Shown here one piece after another: positions 38,239 to 46,698 of a DNA stretch of 64,000 nucleotides. Source of the stretch: Geodermatophilaceae bacterium URHB0062. Its GTDB lineage: Bacteria; Actinomycetota; Actinomycetes; Mycobacteriales; Geodermatophilaceae. The notes under the pieces are model-generated. The model saw only the letters and a program-made list of their open reading frames with translations. It did not search any database and was not told where the DNA came from. Location of the stretch: positions 1 to 64,000 of the forward strand of contig KK211086.1 in NCBI GenBank assembly GCA_000620185.1, given 5' to 3'. The translations under genes were made by a program, and so were the position numbers. The first letter of the stretch is position 1; every line of letters begins with the position of its first letter.

Positions 38239-39783
38239 ATGAGCCCGTCCCGTCGAGCGCTGGGGGTGGGCAGCCTGGCGGCGATCGTCGTCGGCGCGCT
38301 GCTCCCCCTCCCCGCGCAGGCCGCACCCTCCGCCGCGCTCGCCCCCGTCCAGGCCTTCCTGGCCGGCCAGTTGGCCGACCTCGACGCCGCCGTCCCGACG
38401 ACCGTGCTCGTGCACGGCACCGACATCGCCGCGGCCCGGGCCGCCGTCGACGCGACCGGCCTGCGACCGGTCACCGAGTTCGAGCGCATCGGCGTGGTGG
38501 TGGCCTCCGGCACCGTTGGCCAGATCGAGGCCGCCCGCACGCAGCCGGGCGTCACCTACCTCGAGGGCAACAGCCCCATCGCGTTCACCGACGAGACCTC
38601 CAACACCGCCACCCGCGGCGCCGAGGCGGTCACCGCGCTCCGCGGTGCCGACGGCAACCCGCTCGACGGCAGGGGCGTCTCGGTCGCGGTCATCGACTCC
38701 GGCGTCGACTCGACGCACCCCTTCCTCCGCAACCCCGACGGCAGCAGTGCCGTGGTCGCCAGCCTCAAGAGCGTGTGCCTCGACGAGTCGAGCACGAGCA
38801 CCGACTGCGTCGTCCCGGTCCCGACGGTCCTCGCATCCGACACCGACACCGACACCGTCTCCGGCGGCGGGCACGGCACCCACGTCAACGGCATCGTCGC
38901 CGGCCGGCCCACCACGCTCACCGACGGCACGACGCTCCAGGGCGCCGCCCCCGGAGCCGGCCTGGTCTCGATCTCCACCGGCGCCGTGCTGCTCATCGTC
39001 GGGGCCGACTCGGCGCTGAACTGGGTGCTGGAGAACCACGAGCACCCGTGCGGTGCCGCCGTCCCGTCGTCGGCCTGCCCGCCGATCAAGGTGACGAACA
39101 ACAGCTACGGCCCGGTCGGCGGCGGCGCGTTCGACCCGAACTCGGCCACGGTCGAGCTCCAGCGGGCGCTGGCCGACGACGGCGTGGTCACCGTGTGGGC
39201 CGCCGGCAACGACGGTGGCGACGGGTCGGCGTCCATGACGAACCCGGCCGGGCAGGACCCGACCGGCGGCATCCTCTCGGTGGCGTCCTACTACGACCAG
39301 GACACCGGCACCCGCGACGGCACGGTCAGTGAGTACTCCTCGCGCGGCGCATCGGCCGACCCGAGCACCTGGCCGGACCTGTCCGCGCCCGGCGAGAACA
39401 TCACGTCCTCCTGCCGGCCGACCCTGCCGATCTGTTCCACGGGCCTGGACCCGCGCAACGGCCCCGGACCGCTCGACGTCGGCACTTTCAACACCATCAG
39501 CGGCACCTCGATGGCGGCGCCGCACATCGCCGGCATCGTCGCGCAGCTGTTCCAGGCGAAGCCGTCGGCCACGCCCGCCGAGATCGAGCGGGCCCTGAAG
39601 AGCACCACCCACCGCTACGCCGACGGTGCCCCGTACACCTCGGTCGGCGGCCTTCTGACGTCCTTCGACAAGGGCACCGGCCTGGTCGACGTCGTCGCGG
39701 CGGCGACGTCACTGACCGGGACGCCGTCCACGACGGTCAGGAAGGGCCGGAACGGCAAGGGCGGCCCTCCGCCTCGCGGCTGA
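38239..39783 (+). CDS. Secreted subtilisin-family (S8) serine protease
   Basis: A 514-residue exported protease. It has a signal peptide (about 1-28, ending PAQAAPSA), an inhibitor-like propeptide (about 40-115), then the S8 catalytic domain. Asp is in AVIDSGVDSTHP, His in GGGHGTHVNG, the oxyanion Asn in WAAGNDGG and the nucleophile Ser in SGTSMAAPHIAG. Four cysteines may form disulfides. The C-terminus is a short basic tail without a wall anchor, so it is likely released. ATG 38239 follows GAGGAG. It stands alone. Confidence 0.94.
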   Translation: MSPSRRALGVGSLAAIVVGALLPLPAQAAPSAALAPVQAFLAGQLADLDAAVPTTVLVHGTDIAAARAAVDATGLRPVTEFERIGVVVASGTVGQIEAARTQPGVTYLEGNSPIAFTDETSNTATRGAEAVTALRGADGNPLDGRGVSVAVIDSGVDSTHPFLRNPDGSSAVVASLKSVCLDESSTSTDCVVPVPTVLASDTDTDTVSGGGHGTHVNGIVAGRPTTLTDGTTLQGAAPGAGLVSISTGAVLLIVGADSALNWVLENHEHPCGAAVPSSACPPIKVTNNSYGPVGGGAFDPNSATVELQRALADDGVVTVWAAGNDGGDGSASMTNPAGQDPTGGILSVASYYDQDTGTRDGTVSEYSSRGASADPSTWPDLSAPGENITSSCRPTLPICSTGLDPRNGPGPLDVGTFNTISGTSMAAPHIAGIVAQLFQAKPSATPAEIERALKSTTHRYADGAPYTSVGGLLTSFDKGTGLVDVVAAATSLTGTPSTTVRKGRNGKGGPPPRG

Positions 39784-39822
39784 CGGCGGCACCATCCAGC
39801 GGCGGACGCGGGTGGCCCCCGA

Positions 39823-40134
39823 TCAGCCGACCTGCTGCATCCGTGGCAGGCGGCCGAAGATCTCGGGGCCCACCCGCAGTCCCTCGTCGGCGGAGATCGC
39901 CGGCGTCACGACGATGTCGAACACGTCGTTCCACTCGAACTGGACCTCCATGATTGGCTCGACGGTGTCCGCGCTGAACACGGTGACCACCTGGTACTCC
40001 CCCGCCATGGGCCAGTACTCGGCGATCACCTTGAGGCCGTCCGGGTACTGCCACGCTGCTCGGCGCATCGAGGCCGCATCCCGCTCGGCGGCGGAGACGG
40101 TCGGACGAAATCGCATCAACGCGACGAACTCCAT
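39823..40134 (-). CDS. DUF3303-like small protein
   Basis: A 103-residue cytosolic protein beginning MEFVALMRFRPTV, with the pattern YWPMAGEYQVVTVFSADTVEPI, consistent with a ferredoxin-like alpha/beta dimer of the DUF3303 type. The function is not known. The ATG at 40134 has a good GGGAGG ribosome site. It ends about 40 nt from the convergent subtilisin stop. Confidence 0.72.
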   Translation of the reverse strand: MEFVALMRFRPTVSAAERDAASMRRAAWQYPDGLKVIAEYWPMAGEYQVVTVFSADTVEPIMEVQFEWNDVFDIVVTPAISADEGLRVGPEIFGRLPRMQQVG

Positions 40135-40214
40135 GACGACCTCCCGAGAGCCGGCGGCGAGCGGTGGCGGAACGGTAACGGCGCCGAGCCTGCTCCTGCA
40201 GAGGCGTTGGCCCC

Positions 40215-40230
40215 GGTTCCACGTGGAACC
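40215..40230. promoter_or_regulatory. parS-like site (GGTTCCACGTGGAACC)
   Basis: A perfect 16-bp palindrome in the intergenic region upstream of asnO. Its central 14 bp are identical to the site at 23265-23278. The match to the ParB consensus is in TTNCACGTGNAA. Confidence 0.62.
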
Positions 40231-40326
40231 TGCCGTGCGCCGGCCTCGTGACGATCGCGTGAACTACCCCACGGGATGCCCGATCCGCATCGCCAGGCGC
40301 CGCTGCTTCGGGTTGGATCGGTTCGT

Positions 40327-42111
40327 ATGTGTGGCCTGTGCGGAGAGATCACCTTCGACGGAACACTGGCCGACACCACGGCGGTCGCCCGCATGGTGGA
40401 GGCCCTGGTTCCCCGTGGGCCCGACGGCCAGGGCTCGTGGAGCAGCGGCCGGGTCGCCTTCGGGCACCGGCGTCTGTCGGTCATCGACCTCTCCACCTGC
40501 GGCTCGCAACCCATGGTCGACAACGAGCTCGGGCTGACCGCCGTCTTCAACGGCTGCATCTACGACTACCAGGAGCTGCGGGCCGAGCTCGAGGGCCACG
40601 GCTACCGCTTCTTCTCGCACAGCGACACCGAAGTGATCATCAAGGGCTACCACCACTGGGGCCCGGACGCCTTCTCCCGCCTGCACGGCATGTTCGCCGT
40701 CGTCCTGCACGAGCGGGACACCGGCCGGGTGGTCATGGCCCGCGACCGGCTGGGCATCAAGCCGCTCTACCTGGCCGAGACGCCGGGCACGCGGCTGCGG
40801 TTCGCATCCACGCTGCCGGCGCTGCTCCGCGCGGGCGACGTCGACACGTCGGTCGATCCGGTGGCCTTGCACCACTACCTCAGCTGGCACGCCGTCGTCC
40901 CGGCGCCCCGGACGATCCTGAACGGCGTCCGGAAGCTGCCGCCGGCGACGATCCGCGTGATCGAGGCCGACGGATCCAGCACCGAGCACCGCTACTGGAA
41001 CGCGACCTACGAGCGTCGTCCCGAGCACGCGTCCTGGTCCGCCCGCGACTGGGAGGACGCGATCGAGGAGGCCCTGCGGGTCGCCGTCCGCCGGCGGCTC
41101 GTCGCCGACATCCCGGTCGGCGTGCTGCTGTCGGGCGGCCTCGACTCGTCGCTGATCGTCGGCCTGCTGGCCCAGGAGGGGCAGGCCGGCCTGGCGACGT
41201 ACTCGATCGGGTTCGAGTCGGTCGGCGGCCGGGAGGGCGACGAGTTCGCCTACTCCGACGTCATCGCCGAGCGCTTCGGCACCGACCACCACCGCATCCG
41301 GGTCACCTCGGACGAGCTGGCCGGCGCCCTCGGGCACGCGATCGGGGCCATGGCCGAGCCCATGGTCAGCCACGACGTCGTCGCCTTCGACCTGCTCAGC
41401 GAGCGGGTCAGCGAGACGATCCGGGTGGTGCAGTCGGGTCAGGGCGCCGACGAGGTGTTCGCCGGCTACCACTGGTACACGCCGCTGGCCGGAGTCGGGC
41501 GCGAGGACGCCGCCCGCACCTACGCGCAGGCCTTCTTCGACCGCGACCACGGGCAGATGCGCTCGGTGGTGGCCGACCGGTACGCCCTGGCCGACGACCC
41601 CAGCCGGGCCTTCGTCCACGCGCACATGTCCGCGCCCGGTGCGGAGACCGCCGTCGACGCCGCCCTGCGCCTGGACAGCGAGATCATGCTGGTCGACGAC
41701 CCGGTCAAGCGCGTGGACAACATGTCCATGGCCTGGGGCCTCGAGGCGCGCGTGCCGTTCCTCGACCACGACCTCGTGGAGCTCGCGGCGATGTGCCCGC
41801 CGGAGCTCAAGCTCGCCGACGGCGGAAAGGGCGTGCTCAAGGCGATCGGCCGCCGGATCATCCCGGCCGAGGTGATCGACCGCCCCAAGGGCTACTTCCC
41901 GGTGCCCGCGATCACGCACCTGCAGGGCAAGGTGCTCGACCTGGTCCGCGACGCCCTGGCGAGCGAGCCCGCGCGCGAGCGGGGCCTCTTCCGCGCGGAG
42001 TACGTGCGCGGGCTGCTGGACGACCCCAACGGCGAGCTCACCCCGTTGCGGGGCAACAAGCTCTGGCAGCTCGGTCTGCTGGAGCTCTGGCTGCAGACGC
42101 ACGGGGTCTAG
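40327..42111 (+). CDS. asnO: N-acetylglutaminylglutamine amidotransferase (asparagine synthase family)
   Basis: A 594-residue glutamine-dependent amidotransferase. The N-terminal glutaminase begins MCGLCGEI (catalytic Cys2). The synthetase domain has the PP-loop LSGGLDSSLIV. Unlike ordinary AsnB it is paired with a GNAT/ATP-grasp fusion (next gene, 69 nt later), the signature of the NAGGN osmolyte pathway described in Sinorhizobium meliloti (asnO-ngg). It should amidate N-acetylglutaminylglutamine to the final amide, accumulated under osmotic stress. The ATG at 40327 must be the start because Cys2 has to become N-terminal. No ribosome site is visible. Confidence 0.9.
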   Translation: MCGLCGEITFDGTLADTTAVARMVEALVPRGPDGQGSWSSGRVAFGHRRLSVIDLSTCGSQPMVDNELGLTAVFNGCIYDYQELRAELEGHGYRFFSHSDTEVIIKGYHHWGPDAFSRLHGMFAVVLHERDTGRVVMARDRLGIKPLYLAETPGTRLRFASTLPALLRAGDVDTSVDPVALHHYLSWHAVVPAPRTILNGVRKLPPATIRVIEADGSSTEHRYWNATYERRPEHASWSARDWEDAIEEALRVAVRRRLVADIPVGVLLSGGLDSSLIVGLLAQEGQAGLATYSIGFESVGGREGDEFAYSDVIAERFGTDHHRIRVTSDELAGALGHAIGAMAEPMVSHDVVAFDLLSERVSETIRVVQSGQGADEVFAGYHWYTPLAGVGREDAARTYAQAFFDRDHGQMRSVVADRYALADDPSRAFVHAHMSAPGAETAVDAALRLDSEIMLVDDPVKRVDNMSMAWGLEARVPFLDHDLVELAAMCPPELKLADGGKGVLKAIGRRIIPAEVIDRPKGYFPVPAITHLQGKVLDLVRDALASEPARERGLFRAEYVRGLLDDPNGELTPLRGNKLWQLGLLELWLQTHGV

Positions 42112-42180
42112 GTGGCGGCCGGACGGAGAAGGGGCCCGGACGTCGGCCACCGGGTCGCCGGTCAGCGCCGGAGGCCGGCG

Positions 42181-43905
42181 GTGACCTCGCTGACCAGCCG
42201 CTCGTGGGCGCAGCCGTCGGAGCACCAGCTGCGGGGCATGCAGTCCGACGTCGTCCTCGACCTGGGCTGGGGCCGGCTGGTGTTCGGCCAGACCTTCGCC
42301 GACCTGCGGGGCATCGTCGACGCGCTGCGCGCCGAGGAGTCGGGCGAGCGCGACATCTGCATCTACCCCCGCGATCCGCAGGTGCTGGTCGGGCTGGCGC
42401 CCGACGAGCTGTTCATCGACCCCAGCTACACGTTCCGGCTCGACCTCCACCGCTACCGGCCGCGCTCCGAGCTCATCCGCGGCGTCTTCGTGCGGACGGT
42501 GACGTCCGAGGCCGAGATGGACGCGATCAACGACATCTACGCCGTCAACGGCATGGTCCTCGGCGACGCCGAGGTCATGTGGCGCAACCACCGCACCCGG
42601 AGCTTCACCTACCTGGTCGCGGAGGACCGGCGCACCGGCCGGATCGTCGGCACGGTCACCGGTGTCGACCACGGGCTGGCCTTCGGCGATCCCGAGCGAG
42701 GCGCCAGCCTGTGGTGCCTCGCCGTCCACGGCCAGGACGCCCCGCCGGGCACCGGGGAGGCGCTGGTCCGGGTGCTCGCCGAGCGGTATGTCGGCCGCGG
42801 GCGGGCGTACCTCGACCTGTCGGTGATGCACGACAACACCGCGGCGATCGCCCTCTACCGCAAGCTCGGCTTCAGCCGGGTCCCCGCCGTCTGCGTGAAG
42901 CGCAAGAACCCGATCAACACCCCGCTGTTCGCGGCGCGGCCGCCCGGGCTCGAGGAGCTCAACCCGTACGCCACGATCATCGCCGAGGAGGCGCTGCGGC
43001 GCGGGATCCGCGTCGAGGTGACCGACGCCGAGTGGGGCGAGATCCGGCTCTCGGTGGGCGGCCGCACGGTGGTCACGCGCGAGTCGTTGTCGGAGTTCAC
43101 CACGGCCGTGGCGATGAGCCGCTGCGACGACAAGCGGGTCACCCGCCGGATCATGGAGCGCGCCGGGGTCCGGATCGCCCGCGCCGCCCTGGCCTGCGAC
43201 GGCGAGGTGGGCGACGCCGCGGCGCTGATGCGCGAGGTCGGCGAGGTCGTGGTCAAGCCCGCGCGGGGCGAGCAGGGGCGCGGCATCACCGTCGGCGTGC
43301 GCGACGAGGCCGGTCTGGAGAAGGCGGTGGCGCTGGCGCTGCAGTTCTGCCCCGACGTCCTGGTCGAGGAGCTGGTCTCCGGTGACGACCTCCGGGTGAT
43401 CGTCATCGACCGGGCAGTCGTCGCCGCCGCCGTCCGCCGTCCTGCCGAGGTCGTCGGCGACGGGCGGCACACCGTCACCGAGCTCGTCCGCTCGACCAGC
43501 CGCCGCCGCGAGCGGGCTACCGGCGGCGAGTCCAGCATCCCGCTCGACGACACCACCGCGGAGGTCGTTCGCGACGCGGGCTGGGCGATGGACGACGTCC
43601 CGCCCTCCGGCGAGCGGATCCGGGTCCGGCGGACGGCGAACCTGCACACCGGCGGCACGATCGACGACGTCACCGACCTGCTGCACCCGGAGATCGCCGC
43701 GGCCTCGGTGCGCGCCGCAGCCGCCCTCGACATCCCCGTGACGGGCCTGGACTTCCTCGTGCCCGACGTGAGCGGCCCCGACTACGTGTTCATCGAGGCC
43801 AACGAGCGGCCGGGGCTCGCCAACCACGAACCCCAGCCCGTGGCCGAGCGCTTCGTCGACCTGCTCTTCCCCGAGACCCGCCGGAGAGAAGGAGAACGAC
43901 CATGA
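42181..43905 (+). CDS. ngg: N-acetylglutaminylglutamine synthetase (GNAT + ATP-grasp)
   Basis: A 574-residue fusion. The N-terminal half holds a GNAT acetyltransferase (about 100-245, with YLVAEDRRTGRIVGTVTG and the LDLSVMHDNTAAIALYRKLGF acetyl-CoA region). The C-terminal half is an ATP-grasp ligase (about 300-560, with VVKPARGEQGRGITVGV and the metal site FIEANERPGL). It acetylates glutamine and ligates the second glutamine, giving N-acetylglutaminylglutamine for AsnO. GTG 42181 follows GGAGG with 6-nt spacing; an earlier GTG at 42112 abuts the asnO stop but lacks a ribosome site. The M42 peptidase often found as third gene is absent; a VOC protein follows. Confidence 0.9.
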   Translation: MTSLTSRSWAQPSEHQLRGMQSDVVLDLGWGRLVFGQTFADLRGIVDALRAEESGERDICIYPRDPQVLVGLAPDELFIDPSYTFRLDLHRYRPRSELIRGVFVRTVTSEAEMDAINDIYAVNGMVLGDAEVMWRNHRTRSFTYLVAEDRRTGRIVGTVTGVDHGLAFGDPERGASLWCLAVHGQDAPPGTGEALVRVLAERYVGRGRAYLDLSVMHDNTAAIALYRKLGFSRVPAVCVKRKNPINTPLFAARPPGLEELNPYATIIAEEALRRGIRVEVTDAEWGEIRLSVGGRTVVTRESLSEFTTAVAMSRCDDKRVTRRIMERAGVRIARAALACDGEVGDAAALMREVGEVVVKPARGEQGRGITVGVRDEAGLEKAVALALQFCPDVLVEELVSGDDLRVIVIDRAVVAAAVRRPAEVVGDGRHTVTELVRSTSRRRERATGGESSIPLDDTTAEVVRDAGWAMDDVPPSGERIRVRRTANLHTGGTIDDVTDLLHPEIAAASVRAAAALDIPVTGLDFLVPDVSGPDYVFIEANERPGLANHEPQPVAERFVDLLFPETRRREGERP

Positions 43906-44339
43906 CGATCCGGCTGGATCACGTGAGCGTCGTCGTCCGCGACCTCGAGTCTGCTGTCGCCTTCTTCATCGAACTCGGGATGGAGCTGGAGGGCCGGGCG
44001 CCGATCGAGGGACGCTCGGTGGACCGTCTCAACGCGCTCGACGGCATCCGGGTCGACATCGCGATGATGAAGACCCCGGACGGCTCCGGCCGGCTCGAGC
44101 TGACCACGTTCCACAGCCCGGCCGTGCTCAGCGCCGAGCCGGAGAACGCGCCGCCGAACACGCTGGGCCTGCGCAGCGTCATGTTCGCCGTCGACGACAT
44201 CCACGCCGCCGTCGCCGGTCTGCGGGCCCACGGCGCGGAACTCGTCGGTGAGGTGGCGCAGTTCGAGAACAGCTACCGCCTCTGCTACGTCCGCGGCCCC
44301 GAGGGGATCATCGTCGCGCTGGCGGATCAGCTCGGCTGA
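43902..44339 (+). CDS. VOC-family (glyoxalase/dioxygenase fold) protein
   Basis: A 145-residue metal-binding VOC protein with two beta-alpha-beta-beta-beta modules: TIRLDHVSVVVRDLESAVAFF at the start and LRSVMFAVDDIHAAVAGLRAHG in the second half. Candidate ligands are the early His, the central Glu (RLELTTF) and late residues. Members include glyoxalases, methylmalonyl-CoA epimerases and resistance proteins. The ATG overlaps the ngg stop by 4 nt, with AGAAGGAGA upstream, so it is co-expressed with the NAGGN genes. That link is suggestive but not known. It overlaps the convergent CoA transferase by 13 nt. Confidence 0.85.
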   Translation: MTIRLDHVSVVVRDLESAVAFFIELGMELEGRAPIEGRSVDRLNALDGIRVDIAMMKTPDGSGRLELTTFHSPAVLSAEPENAPPNTLGLRSVMFAVDDIHAAVAGLRAHGAELVGEVAQFENSYRLCYVRGPEGIIVALADQLG

Positions 44340-45433
44340 AGGCCCAGCTCCCGGCGGATCTCGGCGCTGTGCTCCCCCACCGCCGGCACGCGGCCCACCG
44401 TGCCCGGAGTGACCGAGAAGCGGGGGGCGGCGGCGGGCTGCACCCGGCCGTCCACCTCGACGAACACCCCGCGCTCCCGGTTGTGCCGGTCGGTCGTCGC
44501 CTCGAGCAGCGACCACACCGGCGCGACGCAGGCGTCGGTGCCCTCGAACACCGCCCACCACTGGGCGCGTGTCCGGCCGGCGAAGGCCTCCGCGAACCGC
44601 TCGCGCAGCAACGGCCAGGCCCGAGGATCGGTGCGGTCGGGCAGGGTCTCGTCGCCGGCGAGCCCGAGGCCGTCGAGGAGCGCTGCGTAGAACTGCTCCT
44701 CCAGGGCGCCCACGGCCAGGAACTGCCCGTCGGCACAGCGGTAGACGTCGTAGAACGGGGCGCCGGTGTCGAGCAGGTTGACCCCGCGCCGGTCGGCCCA
44801 GACCCCCGCGTCGAGCATCCCGTGGATCATCGTGGTGAGGACGGCGGTGCCGTCGACGATCGCCGCGTCCACCACCTGCCCCTCCCCCGTCGCGCGGGCG
44901 TGCAGCAGCGCGGCCAGCGCGCCGAGGGCGAGGAACACTCCCCCGCCGCCGAAGTCGCCCAGGAGGTTCAGCGGCGGCGCCGGGCGCTCGTCCGGCCGCC
45001 CGCTCGCGCCGAGTGCGCCGGTCAGCGCGATGTAGCCGATGTCGTGTCCGGCCGACGGGGCCAGCGGCCCCGTCTGCCCCCAACCGGTCATCCGGCCGTA
45101 GACCAGCGCGGGATTGGCCGCCAGCGCCTCCTCCGGCCCGAGCCCGAGCCGCTCCATGACGCCGGGACGAAAGCCCTCGAGCAGCACGTCGGACCGCCGG
45201 ATCAGCGCCCGGACGACGTCCAGGTCCGCCGGGTCCTTGAGGTCCAGGGCGATCGAGCGCTTGCCGCGGTCGAGCAGGGACGTCGAACCGAGCGCACCGA
45301 TGAGCCCCCCGGGGGCGGTCCGACGGTCGATGCGGACGACGTCTGCGCCCAGATCGGCCAGCAGCATCCCGCAGAACGGACCGGGGCCCAGCCCGGCGAA
45401 CTCGACCACCCGTACGCCCTGCAGCGGCCCCAC
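44327..45433 (-). CDS. CaiB/BaiF-family CoA transferase (alpha-methylacyl-CoA racemase-like)
   Basis: A 368-residue class III CoA-transferase fold protein. It begins VGPLQGVRVVEFAGLGPGPF and contains the nucleotide-binding DLGADVVRID region, RSIALDLKDP and LLGDFGGGGVFLALG, which includes the conserved Asp. The motif pattern and length are closest to alpha-methylacyl-CoA racemases (Mcr/AMACR), which epimerise branched-chain acyl-CoA for beta-oxidation; a formyl-CoA-type transferase is the alternative. GTG 45433 follows GGAGGAGGAG. Monocistronic, divergent from crcB. Confidence 0.88.
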   Translation of the reverse strand: MGPLQGVRVVEFAGLGPGPFCGMLLADLGADVVRIDRRTAPGGLIGALGSTSLLDRGKRSIALDLKDPADLDVVRALIRRSDVLLEGFRPGVMERLGLGPEEALAANPALVYGRMTGWGQTGPLAPSAGHDIGYIALTGALGASGRPDERPAPPLNLLGDFGGGGVFLALGALAALLHARATGEGQVVDAAIVDGTAVLTTMIHGMLDAGVWADRRGVNLLDTGAPFYDVYRCADGQFLAVGALEEQFYAALLDGLGLAGDETLPDRTDPRAWPLLRERFAEAFAGRTRAQWWAVFEGTDACVAPVWSLLEATTDRHNRERGVFVEVDGRVQPAAAPRFSVTPGTVGRVPAVGEHSAEIRRELGLQPS

Positions 45434-45529
45434 GGCGACTCCTCCTCCACTCGCGGGTCCCGCGGCCGGGACGCTCGTCGCTGCATGGTGCCGCATGGCC
45501 CTGCGCCGGTCGGATATCGTCCGTTCGAT

Positions 45530-45603
45530 GGCGGTGGGGCTCGCCGAGAACCGTGGCCGGACAGGTCACCAACAGTCCCTACCTCAGGCGTTCAGGAGGT
45601 AGG
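45530..45603 (+). promoter_or_regulatory. Candidate fluoride riboswitch (variant aptamer with RBS-sequestering stem)
   Basis: Element by element it matches the crcB-motif fold. P1 is GGCG/CGCC (45530-45533 with 45542-45545) with loop GT plus GGGGCT. P3 is GTGGCC/GGTCAC (45553-45558 with 45564-45569). A 4-nt CAAC linker precedes AGTCCC (45574-45579), which pairs with loop GGGGCT as a pseudoknot, followed by TAC. Known aptamers have AU in the P1 loop and UGAU in the linker; here these are GU and CAAC. CCTACCTC (45578-45585) can instead pair with GAGGTAGG (45596-45603), hiding the crcB ribosome site. The downstream genes are fluoride exporters. Confidence 0.58.
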
Positions 45604-45606
45604 TGC

Positions 45607-46113
45607 ATGTCCCCATCCACTCCCCGGCCGGTCGGTGCGCCGGTCGACCCGGACACCGGCGTCGTCCCCGCGCGTCGCCCCGTCCCGCACGCGGACCCGG
45701 CCGTGCTCGCGGTGATCGCGGTCGGCGGCGTCCTCGGCTCCGAGGCCCGCTACGCCCTCGCGGCGTGGCACCCGGCCGTGGCGAACCAGTGGCCCGCCAC
45801 GGTCTTCTGGATCAACGTGGCCGGGTCGTTCCTGCTCGGCGCGCTCATGGTGCTGCTCACCGAGCTGACCTCACCGCACCGCCTGACGCGTCCCTTCCTG
45901 GGTGTCGGCGTGCTGGGCGGCTTCACGACGTTCTCCACGGCCATGGTCGACGTCCACCGGCTATTCCTGGCCGGCCGGCCGATGCTCGCGTTCGCCTACC
46001 TGCTCGGCACCGCCGTGGTCGCACTGGTCGCCGTCGCCCTCGGCGCCCTCGCCACCCGCGCGGTCGCCGCCGCTCTCGTCCGGGCGCGCTCCCGGAGAAG
46101 GGGGCGACGGTGA
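45607..46113 (+). CDS. crcB: Fluoride channel subunit CrcB/Fluc, first copy
   Basis: A 168-residue membrane protein with four helices and a roughly 30-residue cytosolic N-terminal extension. Fluc signatures are present: [26 protein letters not shown] and the central break [12 protein letters not shown]. It exports fluoride by forming a dual-topology channel. Two different crcB genes imply a heterodimer with subunits in opposite orientations. The ATG follows AGGAGGT, which lies in a hairpin (see riboswitch). It overlaps the DUF190-like gene by 4 nt. Confidence 0.94.
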   Translation: MSPSTPRPVGAPVDPDTGVVPARRPVPHADPAVLAVIAVGGVLGSEARYALAAWHPAVANQWPATVFWINVAGSFLLGALMVLLTELTSPHRLTRPFLGVGVLGGFTTFSTAMVDVHRLFLAGRPMLAFAYLLGTAVVALVAVALGALATRAVAAALVRARSRRRGRR

Positions 46114-46295
46114 CGACCCCGGACGCCGGGCGGCACGTGCCCCCGGGAGGTGCGCTGCGGCTCACCGTCATCGTCGACTCCGAGGAGCGGATCTCTGCCT
46201 TCCTGCCCGAGGTGGAGGATCTCGTCACCGAGGGGCTGGTGGTGGTCGACGACGTCCGGGTGGTGCGCCACGTCAGCCGCGGGCCGGACGCGTGA
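46110..46295 (+). CDS. Truncated DUF190-family protein
   Basis: Only 61 residues. [39 protein letters not shown] is the C-terminal half of DUF190 proteins (shown across its conserved length), which are usually about 100-120 residues. The N-terminal half, with the metal/nucleotide-like region, is missing, replaced by about 17 unrelated residues. DUF190 genes often accompany crcB. Start and stop overlap both crcB genes (GTGA at each end), so the reading frame is kept in a tight operon. It is likely a functional remnant or a minimal form. Confidence 0.8.
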   Translation: MTTPDAGRHVPPGGALRLTVIVDSEERISAFLPEVEDLVTEGLVVVDDVRVVRHVSRGPDA

Positions 46296-46657
46296 CCTGG
46301 TTCTGGGTGGCGCTGGGGGCCGCCGTCGGTGCTCCCGCCCGGTACCTCACCGATCAGTGGGTGCAAGCGCGCCACGACAGCCTCTTCCCCTGGGGCACGC
46401 TCACGGTCAATCTCGTCGGCTCCTTCCTGCTGGGCACGCTCACCGGCGCCGCCGGGTCGCTCGGTCCGGCGGTGGGCCTGGCCCTGGGCACGGGCCTGTG
46501 CGGCGCGCTGACGACGTACAGCACCTTCAGCTACGAGACCTTCCGGCTGCTGGAGACGAGGGCGCGCCTGTATGCGACGGCGAACGTCGTCGTCGCCCTC
46601 GTCCTGGGCGTGGCGGCCGCGGCGCTCGGGTGGACGGTCGGCGACTGGGCGACCTGA
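46292..46657 (+). CDS. crcB: Fluoride channel subunit CrcB/Fluc, second copy
   Basis: A 121-residue four-helix membrane protein without the N-terminal extension of the first copy. Signatures are [28 protein letters not shown] and [14 protein letters not shown]. It is presumed to pair antiparallel with the first copy to form the fluoride channel. The GTG start overlaps the DUF190 stop by 4 nt. Last gene of the fluoride operon. Confidence 0.94.
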   Translation: MTWFWVALGAAVGAPARYLTDQWVQARHDSLFPWGTLTVNLVGSFLLGTLTGAAGSLGPAVGLALGTGLCGALTTYSTFSYETFRLLETRARLYATANVVVALVLGVAAAALGWTVGDWAT

Positions 46658-46682
46658 CCGTGCCGGGCCGATTCCGTCTCGC

Positions 46683-46688
46683 TAGGGT
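46683..46688 (+). promoter_or_regulatory. -10 element (TAGGGT) for otsA
   Basis: TAGGGT lies 10 nt before the otsA ATG, so the expected leader is only a few nucleotides and no ribosome site is present. Confidence 0.45.
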
Positions 46689-46698
46689 CGGGGACGGC

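Noticed and set aside
40264-43827. 1187-codon open frame antisense to asnO-ngg
   Set aside because: His/Asp/Arg/Gly-rich translation typical of antisense GC-skewed frames; both sense genes have clear catalytic motifs.
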